Assembly: GCA_000783305.1 (NCBI GenBank)
Contig: JROE01000002.1
Coordinates: forward strand, 434,001 to 498,000
DNA: 64,000 nt
Direction of reading: 5' to 3'
Source of the DNA: Sphingobacteriaceae bacterium DW12
Lineage (GTDB): Bacteria; Bacteroidota; Bacteroidia; Sphingobacteriales; Sphingobacteriaceae
The notes below the pieces were generated by a model that had not been told where the DNA came from, searched no databases, and worked only from the letters and a program-made list of their open reading frames with translations. A program made the position numbers and the translations under genes. This document shows positions 36,401 through 44,589 of the stretch, one piece after another; positions within the stretch are counted from its first letter, which is position 1; each line of letters opens with the position of its first letter.

Positions 36401-39157
36401 GGATAAATCTCTCAATCCCGTTAGAAATTGAACCAATTCTGAAAAATCGATTTGAAAATCTGGAGGAAGATTCAACTGTAGACTTTCGTTCACCTCTTCT
36501 AAGTGCCCCTTCGCCGCCAAATAGGCTGTAATAGAGCTCGAAATATGGGCTTTATGAGAAAAAGCCTGATTTTTAAGATTAATCATACGCAGCGGATGCT
36601 CCGCAGGATCAGGTATTTTTCGACTCAAGCTCGCAAAAGCAACCGACCAATCTTTCCATTGATGCCATGTCGTTGTATCCAGCTTAGTTACATCCATCGG
36701 CATAATCCATTTTTGAGTCATAGCAACCTCGTGGCTATCCAAATAAGAAATCGATTCGTACAGCGTCCATCCAATAGGATAGGTTTGATGTAATGCATCA
36801 ATATACTTCCGGATCGCTGCCTTCCGCTCATCTATACGGGTTGCTTCTTCTTGGAAATCAACGCGGCTTTGATATTTCGGTAGGTCCAACGTCCGCGCCA
36901 ACTGGTTGATGACATCTGATTTTTTAGATTTATTGGAATGAATCTCCAAACAAAATGGTCCCAAGCCAATTTTTTCGAGACGCTTATGGACTACATCCAA
37001 GGCGGCTTTCTTAGCCGCAACAAACAATACCTTTTTATTATTGGCTAATGCATTGGCAATGATATTAGTGATGGTCTGGGATTTCCCAGTCCCCGGTGGA
37101 CCATGTAAAACGAATGTCTGATTAGCATGCGCATACTTAATTGCTGCTAGTTGTGAATAATCGGTAGCAATTGGCAAATTCAAATGAGACGAGGGAAGCT
37201 TTTCTAAATCCTCATGTGATTCCCGGATGTCAAATGCACGATTCAGCTTGCCTTCAATTAGGCTACTGACAATAACACTTCGCTGTATCTGTTCGGCATT
37301 TCTAGAAATATCTTGCCATAAAATGAGTTTATTGAATGAAAAGTTACCCAATACAACCTGCTCCAAAACATCCCAGCCGGCAAGGTTTAAAATAGCACGA
37401 CGTAATATCGCAAAGACCTTGTATACATCAATTCCAGAATCGTCCATTGGCAGCGTCTCAAGGCTATCTAAATTGAGCTGGTATTCTTGCTTAAGATACT
37501 CAAGTAACGTAATATTAAACATCGTTTCCTCCTCTCTACTCCGCAGATAATATTTGGCATTAACAGATTTCCGAGAGAGCTCTACCGGCACCAAGAGTAG
37601 AGGAGCGTAGCGTGCCTGTTCTTTACTTTTGGTATCATACCATTTTAAAAGGCCCAATCCCATATAGAGGGTACTTCTGCCATTCTCCTCTTCAGCAATC
37701 TTAGCGTTTCTAAATAAATGGGTAACAATATGGCCTAAATCTTCCTGGTGATAGTGGGTCAATAATCGATTATAACCAAATTCCTCCTCTGCCAATTTAT
37801 ACATAGGTTCCGAAGCGTGCAAAGGTGGAGCGTACAAATTGTAGCGCTTTAGGACAGGTTGATTGTTATTCGGTTGGATTGTAAAGGCTTTATTATTGGC
37901 TAGTGCATCTTCCAAACTGTTGACATTTACATCTAGGAGCTGCAGCATACTCTTGGTAAATCGAAGGTTTAGCAAATTGTTCCGTAAAGATAAATCGAGC
38001 AGTTTCCTTTCCCATACTTTCTGTTTGCTCAAATTACTATAATCGGTAAGCTCCAAGTTATCGTATTGCTGTCCAAGTGCATAATCGTGATTTATAGTCG
38101 CATCGTCGGCATACATATCCATCCCACTGGCACTGTCGAGAAAGGGAATGTCTTTTGTCAAAGACAGAGGTGTCACCCCCCATGCCCGCGCACTTTTGAT
38201 ATCTATAGACAACAGAAAGGCGTCCACATCCAAAATCTGCATTTCAGCTAGGTCCATGGCTTTTTTTAAGGGGAAGCTCGTCCCCTTGCAAAGCTGTGTA
38301 GATTCAATTAAGCAGATTTCGCGAATCCCAGACGCCATGCGTTTCGAAATCGCTGCTTGATCAAAGTTAATCATACTATCTAATCGCTGATTATCTAACC
38401 ACACTCCCACGAAAGCATGTCCTTTTGTGATGATAAGAATCGGATTAAGGTCAATAGCCTCCAAACAGGCGACAAAAAGCAAAGAGATATCAACGCAATT
38501 GCCAAATCTTGTTTTCAATACCTGATCAGCCAAACGAATACGCTGTCCCTCCGTCTCAAAACTTGCGGGCATCGCACTATATACGATATCGAGGTGTTGT
38601 ATGGCTTGGTATATAGCGTCTACCATTTGCAACACGCGGTCTTTGCTTCCAGACTGATATCCCTCAAAAGAAACCAACACGTTACTCTGCTCCAATATCC
38701 TGACTGCAGCAGTCTTGATTTGATAGACGGTATCATCATTGGGCATAGCATAGCTAAGCAATAACTCAGGATGCACCTGTAGGCCACCAAAATAATCAAT
38801 TGGGAAAATCGTGATTGAAAATGTCGTTTCATATAACACGGCATGCCCCGCAACTATAGACACGGAAATTGTATCGGTATCCTTTTCCTTCAAATCTCTC
38901 AAAAATGGCAGATTATACTTAAAAGGAAAACGATTAATTAAGTGACTATCTTCCTTCCTAATCAAATCCACTAAGCATGAGTACGCTTCGAAAATACCAA
39001 GAGAAGAAGAAATCTTGACATCAACATGGTGATAATCTACAGTATTACTTTTGATTACGATTTTTTCAAGGAATGGAAGACTATGGAGACAAAAGCTATA
39101 ATTGAAATAGAGATGATTTTGTATGATAACCTGCATTGAAGAATCTGACATGACCAT
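33422..39157 (-). CDS. Giant DUF4011 / SF1 helicase / Vsr-like nuclease / DUF3320 protein with transglutaminase-like domain (probable defence protein)
   Basis: This 1911-residue protein has, in order: a transglutaminase-like domain with candidate Cys221, His247 and Asp255 or Asp260 (RFGNCVDISLL, KGHAFVGVWLD); DUF4011 from about 378 (VWERKLLDLSLRNNLLNLRF); an SF1 helicase with Walker A GPPGTGKS (686-693), Walker B FDEASQLP (Asp/Glu about 1299-1300), GDPKQMPP, and the C-terminal motifs VQGDERDVILFSIGYG and LNVAVTRAR; a very-short-patch-repair-like endonuclease domain (GIIVDGKNYIHTQTTNDREL, Asp about 1635, then LGWNIFRIWTLDWL); and DUF3320 at the C-terminus. Fusions of this type (Hhe-related) have been proposed as single-gene anti-phage systems. 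It is monocistronic, and the flanking genes carry no other defence function that I recognise. Confidence 0.9.
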   Translation of the reverse strand: MVMSDSSMQVIIQNHLYFNYSFCLHSLPFLEKIVIKSNTVDYHHVDVKISSSLGIFEAYSCLVDLIRKEDSHLINRFPFKYNLPFLRDLKEKDTDTISVSIVAGHAVLYETTFSITIFPIDYFGGLQVHPELLLSYAMPNDDTVYQIKTAAVRILEQSNVLVSFEGYQSGSKDRVLQMVDAIYQAIQHLDIVYSAMPASFETEGQRIRLADQVLKTRFGNCVDISLLFVACLEAIDLNPILIITKGHAFVGVWLDNQRLDSMINFDQAAISKRMASGIREICLIESTQLCKGTSFPLKKAMDLAEMQILDVDAFLLSIDIKSARAWGVTPLSLTKDIPFLDSASGMDMYADDATINHDYALGQQYDNLELTDYSNLSKQKVWERKLLDLSLRNNLLNLRFTKSMLQLLDVNVNSLEDALANNKAFTIQPNNNQPVLKRYNLYAPPLHASEPMYKLAEEEFGYNRLLTHYHQEDLGHIVTHLFRNAKIAEEENGRSTLYMGLGLLKWYDTKSKEQARYAPLLLVPVELSRKSVNAKYYLRSREEETMFNITLLEYLKQEYQLNLDSLETLPMDDSGIDVYKVFAILRRAILNLAGWDVLEQVVLGNFSFNKLILWQDISRNAEQIQRSVIVSSLIEGKLNRAFDIRESHEDLEKLPSSHLNLPIATDYSQLAAIKYAHANQTFVLHGPPGTGKSQTITNIIANALANNKKVLFVAAKKAALDVVHKRLEKIGLGPFCLEIHSNKSKKSDVINQLARTLDLPKYQSRVDFQEEATRIDERKAAIRKYIDALHQTYPIGWTLYESISYLDSHEVAMTQKWIMPMDVTKLDTTTWHQWKDWSVAFASLSRKIPDPAEHPLRMINLKNQAFSHKAHISSSITAYLAAKGHLEEVNESLQLNLPPDFQIDFSELVQFLTGLRDLSLPMELITVLSSHAQRNVMALWMEQQSRKQQVEDRLLASYSRRILDADTTAVESLWNQAQHAWFLPRWLKKRKVKQYLNGFCTTGVGHDSQVWDLFQDLDNYRAILSDLQSVPFAEMERRTTSYRYTNGYNLAQLNADLAIYYELDECAQQLYFQKWTDWFKDLSVQKTWRNDVNVALDAIREFIKYFRILREFLTTIPEDKMLDTALHELEGLDDWIRYNHYKQKADEINLSWFIKLLEERVVDKNVLESELESVVHFNVFVTALEKEEVLNNFDADVYTSTLEQYKSLYHQFVGLTKDQLILQLSNSIPNLAQEAMQSSEIGILQRNIRNKGRGTSIRRLFDLIPTLLPRLKPCMLMSPISVAQYFDVTQDHFDLVIFDEASQLPTSEAVSALARARQAIIVGDPKQMPPTSFFVTAKLDEDHLELEDLESILDDTLALSIPSKYLLRHYRSKHESLISFSNHHFYESKLLTFPSADDLDKKVTLQWVSGHYDKGNSRTNKMEAETIVAYIKNHLEHKPDKSIGVVTFSQTQQSLIEDLLQNLFVDYPNLEEIANQEEEPIFIKNLENVQGDERDVILFSIGYGPDANGKVSMNFGPLNRDGGWRRLNVAVTRARYEMKVFSSLKADQIDLARTKAEGVKGLKNFLHFAEHGHLENTQMVEAHRVKYELVDAIADYLTQHGLTVKTAIGTSGYRVDIGVVDPRNPNRYILGIIVDGKNYIHTQTTNDRELLIPDVLQSLGWNIFRIWTLDWLKNKAYVVTQIDRRIQQLVERPHVEELNREAIMQAPIDAKIANSIMPVSAEVHQVIRQVPYKDAGLSPVSDASSESIYQEENRGVIRTQLATFIRTESPISQPNLFRKVLRLWNTQRAGAKLVAYLNEIVTDLSDVTTRYSYQLFYYDGIGLSDEIDYYRDNSIEKRNIEDIAPEEIEVAVMEFLQQNLSISKDELIRAMGKVFGFNKVGIQIESVISFTLNRLIDDGKVKFLDGRILLA

Positions 39158-39504
39158 TTTACGTTACGCTAAAAGATAATGATTTAAAGATAATCATTAA
39201 AAATATAACTTTACTATTATTTAAAAACGAGATTTCTCTTCGCGTAGCAAATTATTTAACGCACCGAGTACCAAATCTGATGCCACCTTTTTGCAAGGCT
39301 TCTAGACACTTAAAAAAACAATCAATGTGTAGCGTAGTTGTTTTCTAATCGTTTAACTATCCAGCTTAAGACATTATGAAAAGGCCAATTATTATGCTAT
39401 CGATAACCTTGCTCCAACAAGCATATAACAGTTGCACCACAAAATTTACAATGCAAGTACCCTAAATACGTGGTAATAAGAAGGGGCACCTACAAACAGA
39501 TTTT
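39158..39504. other. Gene-free region upstream of the giant helicase gene
   Basis: I see no gene, RNA or exact consensus promoter in these 347 bp, which must contain the promoter of the 1911-residue gene. The region is AT-rich without repeats. Confidence 0.35.
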
Positions 39505-39546
39505 GACCAATACAGTAGGTATTGTAGAATACCTACTGTATTGGTC
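39505..39546 (-). terminator. Perfect 19-bp stem hairpin at the end of the LacI-regulated operon
   Basis: Arms 39505-39523 and 39528-39546 (outer bases GACCAATACAGT, mirrored ACTGTATTGGTC) are perfectly complementary around a 4-nt loop. It starts 8 bp after the stop codon of the DapA-family gene. The minus-strand flank AAAATCTG has no U run, so it may act by stabilising the mRNA 3' end instead of classical termination. Confidence 0.6.
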
Positions 39547-39553
39547 CTTATAT

Positions 39554-40624
39554 TTAACTTTGCAATTCGTATCGTTCTAAAAACTCCCTAACAAAATCAT
39601 CATCATGGAGCAAAGGATAATCGTTGTGTATACGAGTCAGCTCCCCTGACTGTCCGTCAGAAAGTACTTCATGCGGATTTAAGCACCAAACACCCTTCAT
39701 CAGACCTTGTCTGACCAAAACCTCGTGTATTCCTGGTATACAGCCTTCAAAATCATTTGCAACATCAAACAAAGCTGCATTAGCATCTGTTGTTTGGCTA
39801 CCCACGATCTGAAGATGTCGCCATTTTTCAGGGGTGGGTTGTATCTTAAATTCTTTGACCAGTTGCAAGAGTTCGACCGCCTTGGACGTCCAAACTGCCC
39901 AGTGCCCCAATAGCCCCCCCCTGAACTGTACCTCCTTTGCAGATCCATTGACCTCGAATCTATAAATAGACAATAAATCGGCAACAATGTTGTCATCATT
40001 ACCTGTATATAGTGCTATTTGCTCTCCTCTCGGAGAATTAGCTATTGCCCTTACCACATCCAGGGTTTGGTAGCGATTAAAAGAGGCGCACTTGATAGCC
40101 TCCACATTTTCGATGTTGACGAATTTCGTCCAAAAATCATAGGAGAATATACGCCCACCCACCGAAGGTTGTAGATAGAAGCCGAATACGGGAATAATCT
40201 GTGCGACGGCTTCTGTGCGTCTTAAAATTTCGCTTTCTGTCAACTCTTGTAGCCCCCCCATACTCAACAGTCCCATGTCATATCCATATGCAATGGCCAA
40301 TTTGGCTTCAGCAATCGCTTGCTCTGTTGACCCAACTATACCTGCTATCCTAATAAAAGGCCTTGTCAGTTTAGCTTTGTCTATCTCTTCTGCTGAAATC
40401 TTTAATAATCTTTCAAACAGATTGTATTGAGGTAGCCTTATTTCAAACTGTGTCGAATGAACTCCCACAGCCACTCCACCCGCACCACTTTCAATATAAT
40501 AATTAGTCAACAGACGTTGTCCGTTTTCATCCAATAATCTATCCTCATTCAGACAGAGCGGGTGGGCAGGAAACACCGTACCTGCAAATAAAAGTTCCCG
40601 TTTCTGAGTTTCTAATCTTTTCAT
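39554..40624 (-). CDS. Dihydrodipicolinate synthase (DapA/NanA)-family aldolase
   Basis: This 356-residue TIM-barrel protein belongs to the class of Schiff-base aldolases that cleave or form 2-keto-acid products. The Schiff-base lysine is probably Lys178 (NVEAIKCASFN), and Tyr150 (FGFYLQPSVGG) takes the place of the catalytic DapA tyrosine. It is longer than typical DapA (about 290) with an extended C-terminus, so it is unlikely to make lysine precursors and more likely handles a sugar-derived keto acid. Its ATG overlaps the stop codon of the SDR gene by one base (TAATG), indicating translational coupling. It is the last gene of the operon. Confidence 0.88.
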   Translation of the reverse strand: MKRLETQKRELLFAGTVFPAHPLCLNEDRLLDENGQRLLTNYYIESGAGGVAVGVHSTQFEIRLPQYNLFERLLKISAEEIDKAKLTRPFIRIAGIVGSTEQAIAEAKLAIAYGYDMGLLSMGGLQELTESEILRRTEAVAQIIPVFGFYLQPSVGGRIFSYDFWTKFVNIENVEAIKCASFNRYQTLDVVRAIANSPRGEQIALYTGNDDNIVADLLSIYRFEVNGSAKEVQFRGGLLGHWAVWTSKAVELLQLVKEFKIQPTPEKWRHLQIVGSQTTDANAALFDVANDFEGCIPGIHEVLVRQGLMKGVWCLNPHEVLSDGQSGELTRIHNDYPLLHDDDFVREFLERYELQS

Positions 40625-41646
40625 TAAAATTGTCCCCTTCTTTCCTGAAAGTGCGTATCTTTCCCAAATTCATCTCCTTTATGGAGTATCCATTGCGCAG
40701 TAATCTCAATAATTGACAAAATCGTAACATTCGGATATCCAAACAATCGATGACACTCCGCCGCATTGTTCAACAAGGCAGTAGCCTCCGGCTCGTTTTC
40801 AAATTGCGGTTCTTTTCCCAGGACCTCACCTAGCTTTTCGGCAATCCACCTGATAGATAACACTTCTGGGCCTGTTACATTCAACACTTTGGCGGGGCTT
40901 TCACAATGCAATAACGAGCGAATCGCTATTTCATTGGCATCATGTTGCCAAATAACGTTGACATTATTTGTACGCAGATCAATAGGTTGCTGGTGGTAGA
41001 CTTTTTTAGCTATTTCGCGAATGATACCATATCGAAAGTCTACCGCATAATTTAATCGGTAAATCAACACAGGCGTTGCATTTTGTTTACTGAAATAGGA
41101 AAACATCCGCTCTCGTCCCAATGTACTCTGAGCATACTCTCCAATTGGCTCAGGAGTCCCCCCCTCATCGACACCACCGGATGTAACTGGTACAAAAGGC
41201 AATACGTTACCCGAAGAGAATGCCACAATCCGAGAGTCCTTAAATGCCTCTGCGACCCGCCCTGGCAAATATGTATTCATCGCCCAAGTGAAGTCTTCTT
41301 TACCAGTAGCTCCAAATTTGAATCCTACCAAAAAAATCACATTTTTGACCTTAGGTAGACTTCTTAAGGCCTCATCATCCAACAAATCACACGCAATAGT
41401 TTCTACTCCCCATCTATGTAAGTCCTCCCTACATTGGTTATCCGAAAAGCGAGAGACACCGATGACCTTGCTCGTGCTACCGATTTGCCGAAGTCCATCT
41501 TTCAGGAGTTTGGCCATGCTCGGCCCCATTTTTCCACCAACTCCCAACAACATAAAATCTCCATCTATCTCCGCTAAATCTGCTAAAAGCGATACAGATG
41601 GCTTTGTATATTGTTCTTCTAAATTCTTTAAAATCTGATTTTCCAT
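40624..41646 (-). CDS. Extended-SDR NAD(P)-dependent epimerase/dehydratase-like protein
   Basis: The 340-residue protein has an N-terminal Rossmann motif LGVGGKMG (34-41), the strand end VAFSSGNVLPF (141-151, with Ser144/145) and the C-terminal substrate domain VLNVTGPEVLSIRWIAEKLG. The usual catalytic YxxxK is YAQST (Tyr171, Thr175), so the lysine is replaced by threonine. It may have lost classical oxidoreductase activity or use another base. It lies between the Nramp-like transporter (1 bp upstream) and the DapA-family aldolase (1-base overlap), so the three are co-expressed. A sugar epimerase/dehydratase or lactone-related role is possible but unproven. Confidence 0.85.
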   Translation of the reverse strand: MENQILKNLEEQYTKPSVSLLADLAEIDGDFMLLGVGGKMGPSMAKLLKDGLRQIGSTSKVIGVSRFSDNQCREDLHRWGVETIACDLLDDEALRSLPKVKNVIFLVGFKFGATGKEDFTWAMNTYLPGRVAEAFKDSRIVAFSSGNVLPFVPVTSGGVDEGGTPEPIGEYAQSTLGRERMFSYFSKQNATPVLIYRLNYAVDFRYGIIREIAKKVYHQQPIDLRTNNVNVIWQHDANEIAIRSLLHCESPAKVLNVTGPEVLSIRWIAEKLGEVLGKEPQFENEPEATALLNNAAECHRLFGYPNVTILSIIEITAQWILHKGDEFGKDTHFQERRGQF

Positions 41647-41647
41647 A

Positions 41648-42850
41648 TTATTTCAAAAACATGTCGTATACATTACTAAGCATCAAAATAAAAATAACTA
41701 CCAGTCCCATCAGGCCTGCAGTTTTATAAAAAGTATTGTTAGCGTGCTCACCCATTATTTTCTTGTTATTAGCGATCACCAATATTGAAATACCGATAAA
41801 GGGCACTAAAAATATAGTTACACTCTGTGCTAAGACAATCAGCTCCAAGGGTAGCTTACCAAACGATATCGAAACTATACACCCCAATATCATGACCACT
41901 GAAATCAAGATTTTCACCCGTTTAGAACTTAAGCTGCTGCCGTAACCAAGCGCATCACCCAACAACGCGCCCCCCACCGTTGCGTTTCCTACCAGTGAAG
42001 AAAAGGATGCACCAAACAGACCAATAAAAAAAAGGGAGCTTGCATAGGTGCCAAATAATGGTTCCAAAGCCGTCCCCATTTCTGCGGCACTTCCTACGTG
42101 TATTCCCTTAGGAAATAATACTGCCGCAGCACACACCAACACCGAAGCGCTCATGAATCCCAAAATACCCACACCTATAAAAGCGCCTCTTGCAGAGGAA
42201 GGTACTGTGACGGATCCGGCACCTACTTTCTTGCGTTCCTGTATAAGATAGGTCTGATAAAAAGCACCAACTAGCGAGAAACAAGAGGCCGTAAATGCAA
42301 TTATCAATCCTAGCGAGTGATCGGGAATGGAGGGGACGAATCCAGATAGCAGGGACCCAAATTGTATATCAGCTAAAAATAAGGTAGCCACAAAACAGAA
42401 CAGCATTAGCAACACCAACCCTATCATCAGTTTTTCCATCACCTTATAGAAGGACGGTAGAAATAGGAGTATAATAGCGATAGCCGTAAAAGTCAATATC
42501 CATATCTCCTTAGGAGTACCCGTGGCCTCACCTATCGCTATACCGACGCCAATGCTATTACCAGCTTGAAATGAGGTTGCTACCAAAAATATACCAATAC
42601 CGATAGCAACCCCTATTCTCTTGTCAAAGTATTCTTTTATAAGTGTTAACAAAGACTTCTCTTGTATGGTACCTATTCGCGAGCACATAGCGGTATATAC
42701 GCCCATAAAAAATAAGGCTACGATTACAATCCACATTAGATTGTACTCATAGTCAGCTCCCATCTTGGATGTAATCGTCATTTTACTCGGACCAAAAACC
42801 AAGGCAGCAGTGATTATCCCTGGTCCTAATATGTTCAACAGTTTTCTCAT
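41648..42850 (-). CDS. Nramp-superfamily transporter lacking the metal-binding motifs
   Basis: This 400-residue membrane protein has about 11 helices in the LeuT-like Nramp arrangement, beginning LLNILGPGIITAALVFGPSK. Canonical metal-transporting Nramps have DPGN in TM1 and MPH in TM6. Here the TM1 motif reads GPSK (about residues 20-23), and TM6 (SCFSLVGAFYQTYLIQERKK) has no MPH. Transition metals are therefore doubtful substrates. The gene sits in a sugar-oxidation/aldolase operon, 9 bp after the PQQ-dehydrogenase gene, so import of an organic acid or other product is a reasonable inference. A Mg-type relative is an alternative. Confidence 0.85.
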   Translation of the reverse strand: MRKLLNILGPGIITAALVFGPSKMTITSKMGADYEYNLMWIVIVALFFMGVYTAMCSRIGTIQEKSLLTLIKEYFDKRIGVAIGIGIFLVATSFQAGNSIGVGIAIGEATGTPKEIWILTFTAIAIILLFLPSFYKVMEKLMIGLVLLMLFCFVATLFLADIQFGSLLSGFVPSIPDHSLGLIIAFTASCFSLVGAFYQTYLIQERKKVGAGSVTVPSSARGAFIGVGILGFMSASVLVCAAAVLFPKGIHVGSAAEMGTALEPLFGTYASSLFFIGLFGASFSSLVGNATVGGALLGDALGYGSSLSSKRVKILISVVMILGCIVSISFGKLPLELIVLAQSVTIFLVPFIGISILVIANNKKIMGEHANNTFYKTAGLMGLVVIFILMLSNVYDMFLK

Positions 42851-42859
42851 TTTACAATC

Positions 42860-44386
42860 TTATTTATGCGTTCTCATTCTAATATCTTTCACCATAGCAC
42901 TGTCTATTGAGCCCAAGTTATTTCCGAAATGCGTTCTAATATAAGTTGCTATCGTGGCAACATCAGCATCGGACAGAAAGCCAAATGCTGGCATTTCTTC
43001 ATCATATTCCTCTCCATTGATTACAATTTTCCCCTTTAGTCCCTTCAATAAGACCGTTACCAATTTGTCGGCATCTGTTATGGTAGGCGTCTGAGTCAGC
43101 GGCGGAAAGAAATTTCTCACCCCTTTACCATCATTTTTATGACACGAAGCACAGTATGACTGATATAGCACCTTTCCATCACTTGTCTTTCTATTTTCTG
43201 GTTCATAAGCCATCAAGAATTCCTTCGGTACAAAATCGATTACAGCCAATTTTAAGATACGATCATCTCCTTTTTGCGGAAATCCATTTTGCGGATTCCA
43301 ATCGCGATTGCTAGTTGCGATATAGATATTCCCTCTATCATCTATTGTCACAGCTCGAATCCGTCCATAGTGATTCTTAAAATATAATTTTTCATCGGCA
43401 ATTACCTGCTGCTCAGCATCTAATTTTAAAACTCGAAAACTTTGGCTTTTCAGTGTTGTCAGCAGCAGACTATTGCTCCATTCTGGGATGGCCTGAGAAC
43501 CATAATAGGTAAGAGCGGCGGGAGCGATCACTGGAGTCCAGGCTTTGATGGGCTCTGTTCGCGAACTGTGCCGAGCGATTTCCTTCTCTGCATCCGTATC
43601 GTGAAATCCTTCGATTTCCTTCCATCCGTAATTATGCAAAGGCTTGACTAGATTAATCTCGTCCTCTATCGCATCCCCATGTTCAGAAGTCATCAGATGT
43701 CCCTTGGAGGTCATCGCCATCCCCTGTATATTACGAAAACCCCAAGCATAGACGTACGAATTCGAGATAGGATTATCGGACGGGATAAGCCCTTCATCCG
43801 TCATTCGAAGTACTTTTCCGTTTAAATTTGTTGAATCTTGTGAATTGGTATTGGAGTGCGCATCACCAGTAGCCCAATATAGTAATCCCTCTTTATCGAA
43901 GAGTAATCTGGACCCATTGTGCCCCAATGCGCCACCAATCTTCAACAACACCTTTGATTCGACAATTTCCCCTTCTACATACCTCAATTGAGCAAGTTCA
44001 CTAAAATATTGTTCACCATCTTTGATGGTATAGCAGACATATAGATACGGTTTTTTATCAAAATCAGGATGCAGGGCTAACCCCAATAGGCCCATCGATC
44101 GCTTTTGAAAAACATGAGGAACAGTATAAATAATCGTTCGTTTATTCGTGGCTAAGTTCAATTCTGAAATCTGCCCCTTTATCTCCGTAAAGAATATAGA
44201 TTTGGTCGTCGGATTAAACTGCAAATCCCAGGGCACCTCCAAGCTGTCGGTCAATTGTGAGATGCCCAAATACGTCGTATCAGAAACCTTCAAAAAATCG
44301 ATATATTCCTCGCGAGGTGTATGCTGACAGGCAGAGACCATGAGCACAAGACAGGAGACCAAAGCGCAATATAATTGCTTCTTCAT
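42860..44386 (-). CDS. PQQ-type sugar (sorbosone/glucose) dehydrogenase fused to cytochrome c
   Basis: This 508-residue periplasmic lipoprotein has a signal ending in LVSCLVLMVSACQHTP. The main part is the six-bladed soluble glucose dehydrogenase fold: DSLEVPWDLQFNPTTKSIFF, MGLLGLALHPDF, LYWATGDAHSN, SYVYAWGFRNIQGMA and SEHGDAIEDEINLVKPLHNY. The C-terminal 100 residues are a cytochrome c with CASCH (about 412-416) and a candidate Met ligand in EEMPAFGFLSDADVATIA. The enzyme would oxidise a sugar or sugar alcohol and pass electrons to the respiratory chain. The ATG at 44386 is chosen over upstream in-frame starts because it begins the lipoprotein signal. Confidence 0.9.
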   Translation of the reverse strand: MKKQLYCALVSCLVLMVSACQHTPREEYIDFLKVSDTTYLGISQLTDSLEVPWDLQFNPTTKSIFFTEIKGQISELNLATNKRTIIYTVPHVFQKRSMGLLGLALHPDFDKKPYLYVCYTIKDGEQYFSELAQLRYVEGEIVESKVLLKIGGALGHNGSRLLFDKEGLLYWATGDAHSNTNSQDSTNLNGKVLRMTDEGLIPSDNPISNSYVYAWGFRNIQGMAMTSKGHLMTSEHGDAIEDEINLVKPLHNYGWKEIEGFHDTDAEKEIARHSSRTEPIKAWTPVIAPAALTYYGSQAIPEWSNSLLLTTLKSQSFRVLKLDAEQQVIADEKLYFKNHYGRIRAVTIDDRGNIYIATSNRDWNPQNGFPQKGDDRILKLAVIDFVPKEFLMAYEPENRKTSDGKVLYQSYCASCHKNDGKGVRNFFPPLTQTPTITDADKLVTVLLKGLKGKIVINGEEYDEEMPAFGFLSDADVATIATYIRTHFGNNLGSIDSAMVKDIRMRTHK

Positions 44387-44589
44387 TTTTTTGTTTTCAT
44401 AATCTTTATAAAAACCATTAATAACAGTTAGGTATGTATCCCCAAAGGTCTTTCCCATTTTCAAAATAGATTTTATCATATGTACCCAATACCATTAGGT
44501 TACTTCTTTAATTTGCGAGATTCTGTCGGTTTTAATATAGGAATTAGATAACATATTAGTCAAGCCGAAGAATACCATTCCATTTCAAA

